Assembly: GCA_030840415.1 (NCBI GenBank)
Contig: JAVEEO010000418.1
Location: 1-7,752, forward strand
Length of the DNA: 7,752 bases
Origin: Pseudonocardiales bacterium
GTDB taxonomy: Bacteria > Actinomycetota > Actinomycetes > Mycobacteriales > Jatrophihabitantaceae
Reading direction: 5' to 3'
A program made the position numbers and the translations under genes. The notes under the pieces are model-generated. The model made no database searches. It saw only the letters and a list, made by a program, of their open reading frames with translations, and was not told where the DNA came from. Of this stretch, positions 1-7,565 are shown one piece after another. The stretch's first letter is position 1; every line of letters begins with the position of its first letter.

Positions 1-972
1 GTAGGCGGCGTACCAGCCGAGCGCGCCGCGGTCGGTGGCGATGGACTGGCTGGCCGCCTCGGGGTTGCCGAACAGCGCGATGCTGTTCTGCCCCGGTGGA
101 AACTTCCAGCCGAGGAAGCGCAGGTAGAAGTTGCGAAAGCGCAGCACGTAGGCGGGGTCCGGCGGGCTGGCGGTGGCTCCGGCGGCACTCAGCTCGACGG
201 CGGAGAAGCCCAGGTCCAGCACGCCCTCGATCGGCAGCAGCGACCGGGCGCTCTCCACCCCCGGCAGCTTCAGGCCGATGTTGACCTGGTGCTGGCTACC
301 GGCCGGCGACCAGGCGGCCAGCAGCAGCGCGGTCAGCCCCGGCGTCGAGGACAGCGCGCCGAGGGTGCCCAGGTCGATGGCGAACAGCAGTCCGAACCAC
401 GGCCCCGAGAGTCCGGGCTGGCTCAGCGGGGTGGCCAGCGGCAGGTAGCCCAGCTCGCGCGGTGGTTGGCCGGCCGCGCCCTGCACCAGGCCCGCCACCT
501 GCAGCGGGAACCGCTGGAAGAAGCTGGTGGGCCTGGCCTGGCTGGCCGCCGGGTCGAAAAAGATCTCATCGAGGTTGAAACGGAAAACCCGCTCGTCCGG
601 TGCGTTGATCGGCACGTCCATGTCGATCGAGGCGGCGTTGAAGCTCAGGTAGCCGTCGGCCACCTGCACGCCGTTGCGGTCCATCGTGGGGCCGAAGGAG
701 AAGGCGTCGAAGCCGGCCAGGCCGGCGAAGCGCAGCTTGCCCTGCAGCAGGAACCGGTTGCGCACGATGCTGTCCCCGGCGGTGTCCCGGCTGGCCGTGA
801 CGAACTGGGCCTGGTCGATCTCGGTGCTCAGCAGCACCACCTGCTCGCTGCTGCCACCCCGGCCGGCCCCGCTCGCCCCGAACAGGCTGACGTCGCCGGT
901 GGCGAAGACGTAGTGGCCGGCACCGCCCTGCCGCTGGTAGCTCCCGTTCAGGATCAGGTTGTTGTAGTGGGC
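1..972 (-). other. Beta-rich, aromatic-rich C-terminal part of the second giant protein
   Basis: Residues 868-1191 form a run of alternating hydrophobic/polar strands separated by Gly, Asp, Asn and Pro turns. It holds repeated phenylalanine-glycine or leucine-phenylalanine-glycine blocks (SLFGASG at 896, AFSFGP at 957, ALFGNP at 1166) and an Arg/Phe/Tyr/Trp-dense strand pair ending in WKFPPG (1156-1161). The alternation suits a large beta-sheet or beta-barrel-like fold. The region continues past the window, so its full extent is unknown. Confidence 0.5.
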
Positions 973-3573
973 GCTGTTGTAGAGGGTGACCAGCTCGCCG
1001 AACAGCCGGTTGACGAACAGCTCGATCCGGCCGGCGAAGTTGGCGACCGCGGAATTGGCGAACAGCACCTGCAGCAGCAGCACCTTGAAGTCGAACTCGC
1101 CCTCGATGTGCGCGATGTCCGCCAGTTGGGAGTAGTCGATCAGGCCGAACACCGAGCTGGGATCCTGCGCGAGCTTGCGTCCCGGCTCGTCGAGGTTGAC
1201 CGGGGTCACCGAGATTCCCACGTGGTGAGCCCGGAACTGGTCGGCTTCGATGCCGGCCGCGAGCCCGGCCAGCTCCGGCGGCACCGAGCTGAACGGCACG
1301 TTGGCATTGAGCATCAGCACGCCGGTCCAGGACGGGTTCAGCACGATGTCGGTGACGAAGCCGGCCAGGGTGCTGGCGCTGCCCAGCGAGGCGAACTCGG
1401 CCAGGGCGCTGTCCAGGATGCCGTTGAGCAACGCCTGGGTGTCGGCGATCGAGCCGTCCCGCGGGGTGGCTACCGCCGGCCACGCCCAGGCGGAGGTGTT
1501 CTGCACGAAGTCGTACAGGCTGCCGTCGGCGTACTTGACGATCAGCACCGGCGGGTGGCTGCGCTGGTCGCGCCACAGCGACGGCGACATCCGGAACCGC
1601 CAGTCCTCGACGGCCAGTTCGAAGTACATCGAATACTTGATGACGGTGGCCCGGTACTGCGCGTTCGGGCCGGTGAGCACCCGGTCCAGCATCGCGGTGA
1701 AGGCGGCCGACGAGGTCTGCGGTGCCCGGGCCTGCTGGGACAGCAGGGTGATCACCGAGGCCGGTACCGCCTCCGGGCCGGACAGCCGGGCCAGGTCACC
1801 GAGCACCGCGTCGGTGATCCAGTAGTTGAAGTCGGAATTCTCCTGCAGCTCGGCCGGGTTGGCGGCGACCAGGAACAGCTGGTTGCTCTGCAGCGCGCTC
1901 TGGAACTTCGCACTCGGGGAGTTGAACGCCAGCCGGGGCAGCGCGGTGCCCGGCGCGGCCGGCGAGAGGGTGAGCGTGGCCCAGTTGCTGCCGTCGAAGC
2001 CGGCCAGCAGGCCCTGCGGCGTGGTGGCCTGCGTGGGTAGCGCGCCCGATGCCGCCAGCCGCGGGCCGGTCGCCGGCGCGTCCAGCGCGGCCCGGCGCAG
2101 CGGGCTCAGGATCTGCGACTCGAGCGCCTGCATCAACCCCAGGTTGCCGTCGGCGCCGGCATAGGGCACCAGCGGATAGCCGGTCGCGGCTCCGGTGACG
2201 TCGCCGGACACCAGTTCCAGCAGCTCCAGGTACGGAGCCAGGCCGGCGGCAGTCGGTTCGCCGGATCCAGCCGCCCGGACGGCGAAGAACGCGCCGCTGT
2301 CCGGCTGGGCGAAGTACCAGGCCTGCCCCTCGGCCGGCGGCCCGAGACTGGCGTAGGAGGTGGTCGCCAGGCCGGTCAGCTGGTCCGGTTCGGCCGACTG
2401 CCCGGCAACCGACGCGGCCGGCCGGCGGTTGCCCTCCCTGCCCGGCACCGGCGGGAAGTCCGGCGCGAACGCCGACTGGGTCGGGGTGAAGGTGATCGGA
2501 ACGCCGGCGCCGGTGGAGAAGCCGAAGTACTCGCTGCCGGAGACGCCGCCGGTCAGCCGGGCTGCCGGGCTCGCGGTGCCGGAGCCGGCACCGACCGCCA
2601 AGGTGTACGGCCCGACCGGAGCCAGGTAGAGCGGGTCGTCGACCGCAATCTCGGTGACCGAGCGCGGCGACCGGTGGAAGGCCAGGCCGGCCGGCGTCGC
2701 CGGGTTGCCGGCATCGGCGGCGATCGTCACCTCGAAGCCGAGCTGGCTGGAGTAGTGGCTGGTCATCGCGGCCGGGGTGCTCGGGTAGCGCAGCATCGTC
2801 CGGGCCGGGTTGAGCACCCCGACCGGATCGAAGCTCATGGTCATCGGCACCGGGGGGTCGGCGACCCCTTTGAACAGCGGGTAGCGCAGCGAGTCGAGCA
2901 GCAGCTCGTCGACCGGGTTGGGCAGGCCGAAGCGAAAGCCGACGTCCAGCAGTTCGTAGTCGCCGACCCCGCCCCGGTTGGGCGTGGCATCGATGCTCAG
3001 GCTGACCTGGAAGGCGCCGGCCGTCGGCCCGCTGGCCGACAGGGTGTCGGCACCGTCGGAGGTCAGCGGCCAGGCCTTGTCGTCAGTGAGCAGCTGGAAG
3101 CCGGGCAGGCCGGGCAGGCCGCTCGGGTCGAAGGTGAAGCCCGCGCCGCTCGGCTGGACCCGCTGGCCGGCGGTGACGCTGAACCGGTACCGGCCGAAGT
3201 CGAACACGGTGGGCCGCTGGACGGTGCCGCTCGGCGCTCCGGCCGGCTGGTCCAGATACACCACCCGGCGCGACCAGTCCGGGCCGGGAACAGCGCTGTC
3301 CAGCCACAGGAACCGCGCCGGGCCGAGCTGTTCGCCGAGGGCGCGCACCGCGTCCACGAACGCCGGTTCGGCCGCGGCGGACGGGCGCCGAGCCAGGCTG
3401 ACGTAGTAGCCCGGATACCCGGTGAAGCTGGCCGGCAGGTCGAGCGTCGGCGGTGCGTCGGTGCTGGTGGCGAACAGCACCAGGCCGAAGCCGCCGGCCT
3501 CGCCCCAGCTCGCCCCGTCCAGCCAGTACAGCCGGTCGTCACCGGCCGCGCGGCTGAACTGCGGCGAGGTCAC
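1..3573 (-). CDS. Second giant protein of the operon, beta-rich, function unknown (C terminus beyond the window)
   Basis: Reading from the GTG at 3573 gives 1191 residues with no stop up to base 1, so the gene is cut by the left edge. The start is chosen because of the GTGA overlap, the coding-like composition from the first codons (TSPQFSRAAGDDRLYWLDG) and the absence of an internal ATG before about residue 243. Residues 1-380 are mostly short beta strands and turns (FDFGRYRFSVTAG at 124-136). Residues 440-870 contain more helix, including NLGLMQALESQILSPL (477-492) and a hydrophobic amphipathic stretch at 828-866. Residues 868-1191 are again beta-rich, with short aromatic blocks (ATGDVSLFG, FLLQGKLRF, FDAFSFGP, RFPLQVAGL, VLRFRNFYLRFLGWKFPPG, ALFGNP). 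There is no signal peptide, no convincing membrane helix and no known active-site motif. The visible part has no Cys and about ten Lys. I cannot name the family. A large structural, binding or effector-like protein working with the preceding gene product is inferred. Confidence 0.93.
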   Translation of the reverse strand, partial: MTSPQFSRAAGDDRLYWLDGASWGEAGGFGLVLFATSTDAPPTLDLPASFTGYPGYYVSLARRPSAAAEPAFVDAVRALGEQLGPARFLWLDSAVPGPDWSRRVVYLDQPAGAPSGTVQRPTVFDFGRYRFSVTAGQRVQPSGAGFTFDPSGLPGLPGFQLLTDDKAWPLTSDGADTLSASGPTAGAFQVSLSIDATPNRGGVGDYELLDVGFRFGLPNPVDELLLDSLRYPLFKGVADPPVPMTMSFDPVGVLNPARTMLRYPSTPAAMTSHYSSQLGFEVTIAADAGNPATPAGLAFHRSPRSVTEIAVDDPLYLAPVGPYTLAVGAGSGTASPAARLTGGVSGSEYFGFSTGAGVPITFTPTQSAFAPDFPPVPGREGNRRPAASVAGQSAEPDQLTGLATTSYASLGPPAEGQAWYFAQPDSGAFFAVRAAGSGEPTAAGLAPYLELLELVSGDVTGAATGYPLVPYAGADGNLGLMQALESQILSPLRRAALDAPATGPRLAASGALPTQATTPQGLLAGFDGSNWATLTLSPAAPGTALPRLAFNSPSAKFQSALQSNQLFLVAANPAELQENSDFNYWITDAVLGDLARLSGPEAVPASVITLLSQQARAPQTSSAAFTAMLDRVLTGPNAQYRATVIKYSMYFELAVEDWRFRMSPSLWRDQRSHPPVLIVKYADGSLYDFVQNTSAWAWPAVATPRDGSIADTQALLNGILDSALAEFASLGSASTLAGFVTDIVLNPSWTGVLMLNANVPFSSVPPELAGLAAGIEADQFRAHHVGISVTPVNLDEPGRKLAQDPSSVFGLIDYSQLADIAHIEGEFDFKVLLLQVLFANSAVANFAGRIELFVNRLFGELVTLYNSAHYNNLILNGSYQRQGGAGHYVFATGDVSLFGASGAGRGGSSEQVVLLSTEIDQAQFVTASRDTAGDSIVRNRFLLQGKLRFAGLAGFDAFSFGPTMDRNGVQVADGYLSFNAASIDMDVPINAPDERVFRFNLDEIFFDPAASQARPTSFFQRFPLQVAGLVQGAAGQPPRELGYLPLATPLSQPGLSGPWFGLLFAIDLGTLGALSSTPGLTALLLAAWSPAGSQHQVNIGLKLPGVESARSLLPIEGVLDLGFSAVELSAAGATASPPDPAYVLRFRNFYLRFLGWKFPPGQNSIALFGNPEAASQSIATDRGALGWYAAY
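3570..3573 (-). other. GTGA stop/start overlap coupling the two giant genes
   Basis: The TGA of the 1331-residue gene (3572-3570) shares two bases with the GTG start of the next gene (3573-3571), forming GTGA on the minus strand. Upstream of the GTG there is only a weak GGCGGG-like purine stretch and no strong Shine-Dalgarno sequence. Re-initiation by the terminating ribosome is therefore the likely way the second gene is translated. Such overlaps usually mark genes of one operon whose products are made together. Confidence 0.75.
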
Positions 3574-6500
3574 GCCGGCCCGCCGGCGGACGGGGGCTGC
3601 CGGACGCTCAGCTGGTCGCCGCCGACCAGCGGCATGTCCAGCGGCCAGTACATCGGGGTCAGCCCGTTGAGGTCGGCGCCGGTCAGGTCGACCTGGTCCA
3701 GGGCCAGGCCGTCGTCGGGGTCGGGATGGGAGAACAGGTTGGCCGAGGCACGCTGCAGGCTGAGCAGGCCGCCGCCGGTGCCGCCCGAGTACGGCGCGAG
3801 GCCGATCGAGGTCAGTGCCTGCCGGACGCTGGTGCCCAGGGCGACCCAGCGCGACTCGCCCTGGATGCTGAGGTTGACCAGCGGGGTCAGGCCGGCCCGG
3901 CCCCGGAAGTAGGTGGAGAAGTAGCTCAGGGCCGACGGGAAGCTGCCGGTGGCGGCGTACTGGGCGGTGATCGTGTTCAGCGTCGTCCAGCTGGTGGTGC
4001 CGATCAGGGCGATGTTGCTGGTCAGCGTGGTCGCGCCGTTGCTGCCGGAAGCCGGGAAGGTGGCCGGGTAGAACAGCCGGTAGTAGCTCTGCCGGTTGTT
4101 GTCGGTGAAGAAGTCGATCGGGCCGGCCGCGGTCGGGCTGACCGCCCGGCCGGTGCCGCTGCCCGGATACACCGAGGAGAACAGCGCGTCGACCGAGAGG
4201 ATCCGGCCGGCACCCGCCGGCAGGGTGCCGGCGCCGCCCTGCGGAATGGCCTCGACCAGGTCGAGGATCGCGTTGCCCGTCGCGGTGAAGCCGTTGCGGT
4301 CGTTGGTTCCGCTGACCGGCGCCTGGTAGAGCGCGGCCGACAGCCGCAGCCGGGTTCCGGGCATCAGGTCCACCACCCGCAGGCTGTCCGAGCGCCAGTA
4401 GCCGTAGCGGTAGAACAGCACCTCCTCGAACGTCTGGGGCATCGCCTGGGCGATGAGCTGGCGCAGCAGGCCGATCGCCCAGGGCGTGACGCCGGCACTC
4501 TCGACGTCGGCCAGGAACTGGTTGTAGCTGTCGCGCAGGGCGCTGCGGACCGGGCTGGTGCCCACGTTCCAGACGTCCGCGCCGATCGTCAGCCGGTACG
4601 GCAGGGCGGCACCTGGCTGCGGGGCCAGCTGGAACACCGGCGAGCCCGACGCCGGCACGGTGGGGTTGTCGGCGCCGGAGAACGGCTTGGCGAGGTAGAG
4701 CACGATCGGCTGGCCGGTGACCGCGGCCTGGCTCTGGTACCGCCCGCGCCGGTACAGGCAGGGCGGCTGGCCGGCCTGGGCGACCGTCACCGCGTAGTCG
4801 CTGCCGGCCGGCGACGGCGCCAGGCCGGCGCTGGGCTGGCCCTGCCCGGACGATCCGCTGCCGGGCGCGCCGGCCACCGCCCGGACGCTGGCCGAGACCC
4901 CGCTCGGGAACGGGTAGGCCAGGCTGACGGTCACCGCGGTGGAATCGCTGCCCGCGCCGGCGACGTAGCTGTCGGGGGCCGAGGTGCCGGCCACCGAGAC
5001 CAGGTAGCCGGTCACTCCCGGCTCGCCGGTCGGGGTCCAGCGGACGTGCAGCGCGCTGCCGTCGTAGGCCGCCTCGAGCACTACCGGCACCCGGGTCGGC
5101 ACGATCAGCGGCGCGGCGGCCGGCGCCAGGGTGGCCGGCCCGTCGATGCTGACCCGGACGGCTGCCGTGGCATCGGAGGGCAGCGCCACCGGCAGGGTGA
5201 ACGGCGGCTGGGCGGCCCCGGCGAGCAGCTGCCGGGCCAGCACCGCGCCGTTGACCAGGACGTCCAGCCGGCTGGTGTCGCCGGGGCCGGCGGCCGACAG
5301 GTCGGCGGTCACGATCAGCCGGCCGTCGGCGTAGTCGGCGGCGCTGACCGCGGCCGCCGGGAGCACCCTGGCGGTGGCCGACGGCCCGGTGCACCGTTCG
5401 CCGACCGGGGTGACGGTCAGGGTGCCGGGCGCGCTGAACGCCGCCGGCACCGGCCCGTCGAAACCGCTGCCGGTGACCAGCAGGCTGGCTGGCTCGCCGG
5501 TGGCCGGCGTGGCGGTCAGCCGGTAGCCGGTGACCCCGAAGGAGTTGCCGGGGTCCCAGCGCAGGCTGAGCTGACCGGTGCCGTCCAGCACGCCGGAGGC
5601 GATGGTGGGCGCGGTCAGGATCAGCGGGACCGGTGCGCAGGCCGGGCCGGTGGCGACGCCGTCGGTGCTGACCGCGCCGGCCACCAGCGTGAACGGCTGC
5701 CCGGCCGGGGCCGGAACGGCGAAGCTGACCCCGGTTGGGGTGGCGTCCGGCACGGTGCCAACCACCGACCCGCCCAGCATCAGGACGGCACGAACGGCCG
5801 GCGGCGGCGGGTCGGCGCTCCAGCGGGCGACCACCGATCCGCCGACCGTCACCGAGTCCACCTCGATGCTGCTGGTGAGCACCGGCACCGGGGTGCTGGC
5901 GGCGGACTCACGCATCGCCGACAGGCCGGTCACCGTCACGCTGGCACCGGCGGCCCGATCCGAGTGCAGCGGCAGCACGCAGCTGCTCTGCTGGCCGCCG
6001 ACCACCAGATCTGGTTCGCCGGACACCGCCACCCGGTAGCCGGTGAGGTAGGGCAGCCGGGCAGCCGTCCACTGCAGCGAGAGCGCCGCGCCGTCATAGC
6101 CGACGCTGGTCAGCACCGGCGCGGCGAGCACCGGCAGCCCGACCTGGCCGGTGGCCGGCCGGGCCGCCACGACACCGAGCAGCGGCACCACCTCGGCCGT
6201 CCAGGTCTGGCCGAGATCGAGGTTCCTGGCGAACGTGATGGGCAGCTGTGGACCGGTGAGCACCAGGTGCTGGCCGCCGCCGCTGCCGGACAGCGTGACC
6301 CGGTAGCCGTCCACCGGCTGGCCGGCCGGAAAGGCCAGGTCGATGCTCACCAACTGCCCGTCATAGCCGGCCACCAGCCCGGACGGCGCGATCAGCGGCA
6401 CGCTCAGCCGGGGCGACGGGGCGCCGAGGCTCTGCGCGCCGGCGGTGTCGACCCGCAGCGCGACATCGAGGTCGTAGCCGGCCCCGGCGATCACCGGGAC

Positions 6501-7565
6501 GTTGGCCCAGCTGACCGAGCCGGTGGCCGAGGCCAGCGTCTGGGTGGAGTCGGGCACGCCGTCGCGGTAGAGCGTGGCCAGCAGCACCCCGCCGCCGGGC
6601 AGCGGGCCCGGGCCGGCCAGCTCGGCGGTGATGGTGGCAGAGGACTCCCCGGTGACGGTCACTGAGACGATCCGCGGGGCGATCGGGTACAGCGGGGCCC
6701 CGTCGCCGATCGGGCCGACGAAGTCGCCGTAGCTGACCCGGGCGGCCAGCCGCGGGTCGGCCAGGGCGCTCAGCTCGGTGGTGCTGAACTGGCCACCGCT
6801 GCCCCCGGCCGGAGCGCTGCCGATCAGCTTCGTGCCGTCCAGCAGCAGGATCTCGTACCGGGCCGGGGCCGAGTCCGGCGCCACCGGCGGGGCCGTCCAC
6901 TGGGCGGCGACGCCGGCCGCGCCGCAGCTCAGCGGGTTCTGGGTGGGTGCGGCGGTGGGAATCGGGTGCGGGTGGGTGGGCGGGCCGTAGCTGAACGGCG
7001 CCGTGAAGGTGCCCGCGCCACTGCCGGCGGCCGGCAGCACGGCGCTGATCCGGAGGCCGTAGGAGTGCCCGGCGGCGAAGCTCGCGGTCAGTGACGCGCT
7101 CTGCGCCGGGCCGAGGTAGCCACTGCCGACAAGCTCGGAGCCGGTCAGGTCGACGATCTCCAGACACCCACCGGTGGCCGAGGAGATGGCCGCGGTGTCC
7201 CAGGTCGCGGTCAGGCCGGCCGGCGTGACCTGGCCGCCGGCGATCCGGCCCTGCTGCACGACCACCGGCGCGAAGACCACGCCCTTGTGCGGAGCCCAGT
7301 TCATGACGTACGGATCCCGGTTCGGCCGGTCGTACTGGACCTCGATCAGGTAGGCCACGCCAGGCACCAGCGGCTCGGTGTTGAGCACCCGCACCTCGGT
7401 CTGGGTACCGGCGCCGTACTCGAGCGGTTCCTTGTTGGCCACCAGCCGGGCATAGGCGACCTGGTTCGGCGGCGGATCGACCAGCGTGACCAGGACACCG
7501 GCCTCGCTGACTCCGGTGGGCAGCGGGGCGAACGGGTCGATGTAGCGGATGGACTGGAACTCCAT
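3570..7565 (-). CDS. Giant multi-module Ig/fibronectin-III-like protein with a unique C-terminal region, function unknown
   Basis: The gene encodes 1331 residues, ATG to TGA. Residues 1-97 look like one beta-sandwich module (LVPGVAYLIEVQY near 66-78 resembles the fibronectin-III F strand). About nine more modules of 80-100 residues follow to about 915. Four of them share Y/L-D-G, a Trp or Leu 9-10 residues later, and (T/D)GY at a fixed 20-21 residue spacing. A Gly/Ser/Pro linker (898-922) leads to a distinct C-terminal region (923-1331) with an amphipathic helical stretch at about 1004-1056 and then aromatic-rich strands. There is no signal peptide, transmembrane segment, LPXTG motif or recognisable enzyme domain. 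It has only six Cys (134, 214, 529, 643, 725, 936) and about four Lys. Fibronectin-III-like chains in bacteria usually act as spacers or binding modules on secreted proteins. A long binding or structural protein is therefore inferred, but the lack of a signal peptide is odd. Translation is probably coupled to the next gene. The reading frame is secure; the function is not known. Confidence 0.95.
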   Translation of the reverse strand: MEFQSIRYIDPFAPLPTGVSEAGVLVTLVDPPPNQVAYARLVANKEPLEYGAGTQTEVRVLNTEPLVPGVAYLIEVQYDRPNRDPYVMNWAPHKGVVFAPVVVQQGRIAGGQVTPAGLTATWDTAAISSATGGCLEIVDLTGSELVGSGYLGPAQSASLTASFAAGHSYGLRISAVLPAAGSGAGTFTAPFSYGPPTHPHPIPTAAPTQNPLSCGAAGVAAQWTAPPVAPDSAPARYEILLLDGTKLIGSAPAGGSGGQFSTTELSALADPRLAARVSYGDFVGPIGDGAPLYPIAPRIVSVTVTGESSATITAELAGPGPLPGGGVLLATLYRDGVPDSTQTLASATGSVSWANVPVIAGAGYDLDVALRVDTAGAQSLGAPSPRLSVPLIAPSGLVAGYDGQLVSIDLAFPAGQPVDGYRVTLSGSGGGQHLVLTGPQLPITFARNLDLGQTWTAEVVPLLGVVAARPATGQVGLPVLAAPVLTSVGYDGAALSLQWTAARLPYLTGYRVAVSGEPDLVVGGQQSSCVLPLHSDRAAGASVTVTGLSAMRESAASTPVPVLTSSIEVDSVTVGGSVVARWSADPPPPAVRAVLMLGGSVVGTVPDATPTGVSFAVPAPAGQPFTLVAGAVSTDGVATGPACAPVPLILTAPTIASGVLDGTGQLSLRWDPGNSFGVTGYRLTATPATGEPASLLVTGSGFDGPVPAAFSAPGTLTVTPVGERCTGPSATARVLPAAAVSAADYADGRLIVTADLSAAGPGDTSRLDVLVNGAVLARQLLAGAAQPPFTLPVALPSDATAAVRVSIDGPATLAPAAAPLIVPTRVPVVLEAAYDGSALHVRWTPTGEPGVTGYLVSVAGTSAPDSYVAGAGSDSTAVTVSLAYPFPSGVSASVRAVAGAPGSGSSGQGQPSAGLAPSPAGSDYAVTVAQAGQPPCLYRRGRYQSQAAVTGQPIVLYLAKPFSGADNPTVPASGSPVFQLAPQPGAALPYRLTIGADVWNVGTSPVRSALRDSYNQFLADVESAGVTPWAIGLLRQLIAQAMPQTFEEVLFYRYGYWRSDSLRVVDLMPGTRLRLSAALYQAPVSGTNDRNGFTATGNAILDLVEAIPQGGAGTLPAGAGRILSVDALFSSVYPGSGTGRAVSPTAAGPIDFFTDNNRQSYYRLFYPATFPASGSNGATTLTSNIALIGTTSWTTLNTITAQYAATGSFPSALSYFSTYFRGRAGLTPLVNLSIQGESRWVALGTSVRQALTSIGLAPYSGGTGGGLLSLQRASANLFSHPDPDDGLALDQVDLTGADLNGLTPMYWPLDMPLVGGDQLSVRQPPSAGGPA
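3573..4808 (-). other. Non-repeat C-terminal region of the 1331-residue protein
   Basis: Residues 920-1331 differ clearly from the modules before them. The region opens with strands rich in Tyr and Arg (CLYRRGRYQ, 936-944). A helix-prone stretch follows (about 1004-1056: SPVRSALRDSYNQFLADVES, then a Leu/Ile/Ala-rich helix and QTFEEVLFYRYGYWRSD), then LMPGTRLRLSAALYQ. The rest is Ser/Thr/Gly/aromatic sequence with short blocks such as DFFTDNNRQSYYRLFYPATF (1151-1170). The end carries LTGADLNGLTPMYWPLDMPL. Dense aromatic and charged residues suggest a folded functional domain and not a spacer. I do not recognise it and see no catalytic signature. Confidence 0.6.
4821..7271 (-). repeat. Nine degenerate tandem Ig/fibronectin-III-like modules (protein repeats)
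   Basis: This covers residues 99-915 of the 1331-residue protein. Approximate module limits are 99-197, 205-294, 296-391, 393-480, 482-562, 563-650, 652-737, 738-821 and 823-915. Several begin with Ala-Pro or Val-Pro (296, 393, 482, 652, 826). The clearest relatives are modules 4, 5, 7 and 9. They carry YDG or LDG at 401, 490, 660 and 834, an aromatic or Leu B-C position at L410, W499, W670 and W843, and GY at 420-421, 509-510, 680-681 and 853-854. Modules 1, 2 and 6 keep a core Trp (122, 223, 582) but have lost the YDG. The divergence between copies indicates old duplications held by selection on fold, not recent DNA duplication. Assignment to a specific Ig or fibronectin-III subfamily is inference. 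Confidence 0.75.

Noticed and set aside
1066..1083. Short CAG/CTG triplet run
   Set aside because: It is ordinary use of CTG leucine and CAG glutamine codons in the minus-strand gene (LLLQ), not a tandem repeat of interest.
566..1576. 336-codon minus-strand open frame starting with ATG
   Set aside because: It is in a different frame from the continuous 1191-codon reading and is extremely Arg/Gly/Pro/Gln-rich. The true gene through this region starts with GTG at 3573 and runs off the window.
289..2040. 583-codon open frame on the plus strand opposite the second giant gene
   Set aside because: It has the same Arg/Gly/Gln/His/Val-rich shadow composition, and it lies opposite a minus-strand frame with normal protein composition running the full 3573 bases.
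3082..3207. FDFG and FSFG blocks in the second protein (residues 124 and 958) as evidence of an internal duplication
   Set aside because: Only a few residues and a loose G-V-Q-G-F pattern agree. This is too little to claim a repeat without an alignment score.
3063..3542. 159-codon minus-strand open frame near the start of the second gene
   Set aside because: It is an Arg/Ser/Pro/Ala-rich shadow in a frame other than the continuous coding frame starting at 3573.
3726..6665. 979-codon open frame on the plus strand opposite the first giant gene
   Set aside because: Its translation is a low-complexity mix of Arg, Gly, Gln, His, Val and Ala without hydrophobic cores. It mirrors the codon positions of the minus-strand gene, whose GC-rich third positions remove stops from this frame. 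It is a shadow, not a gene.
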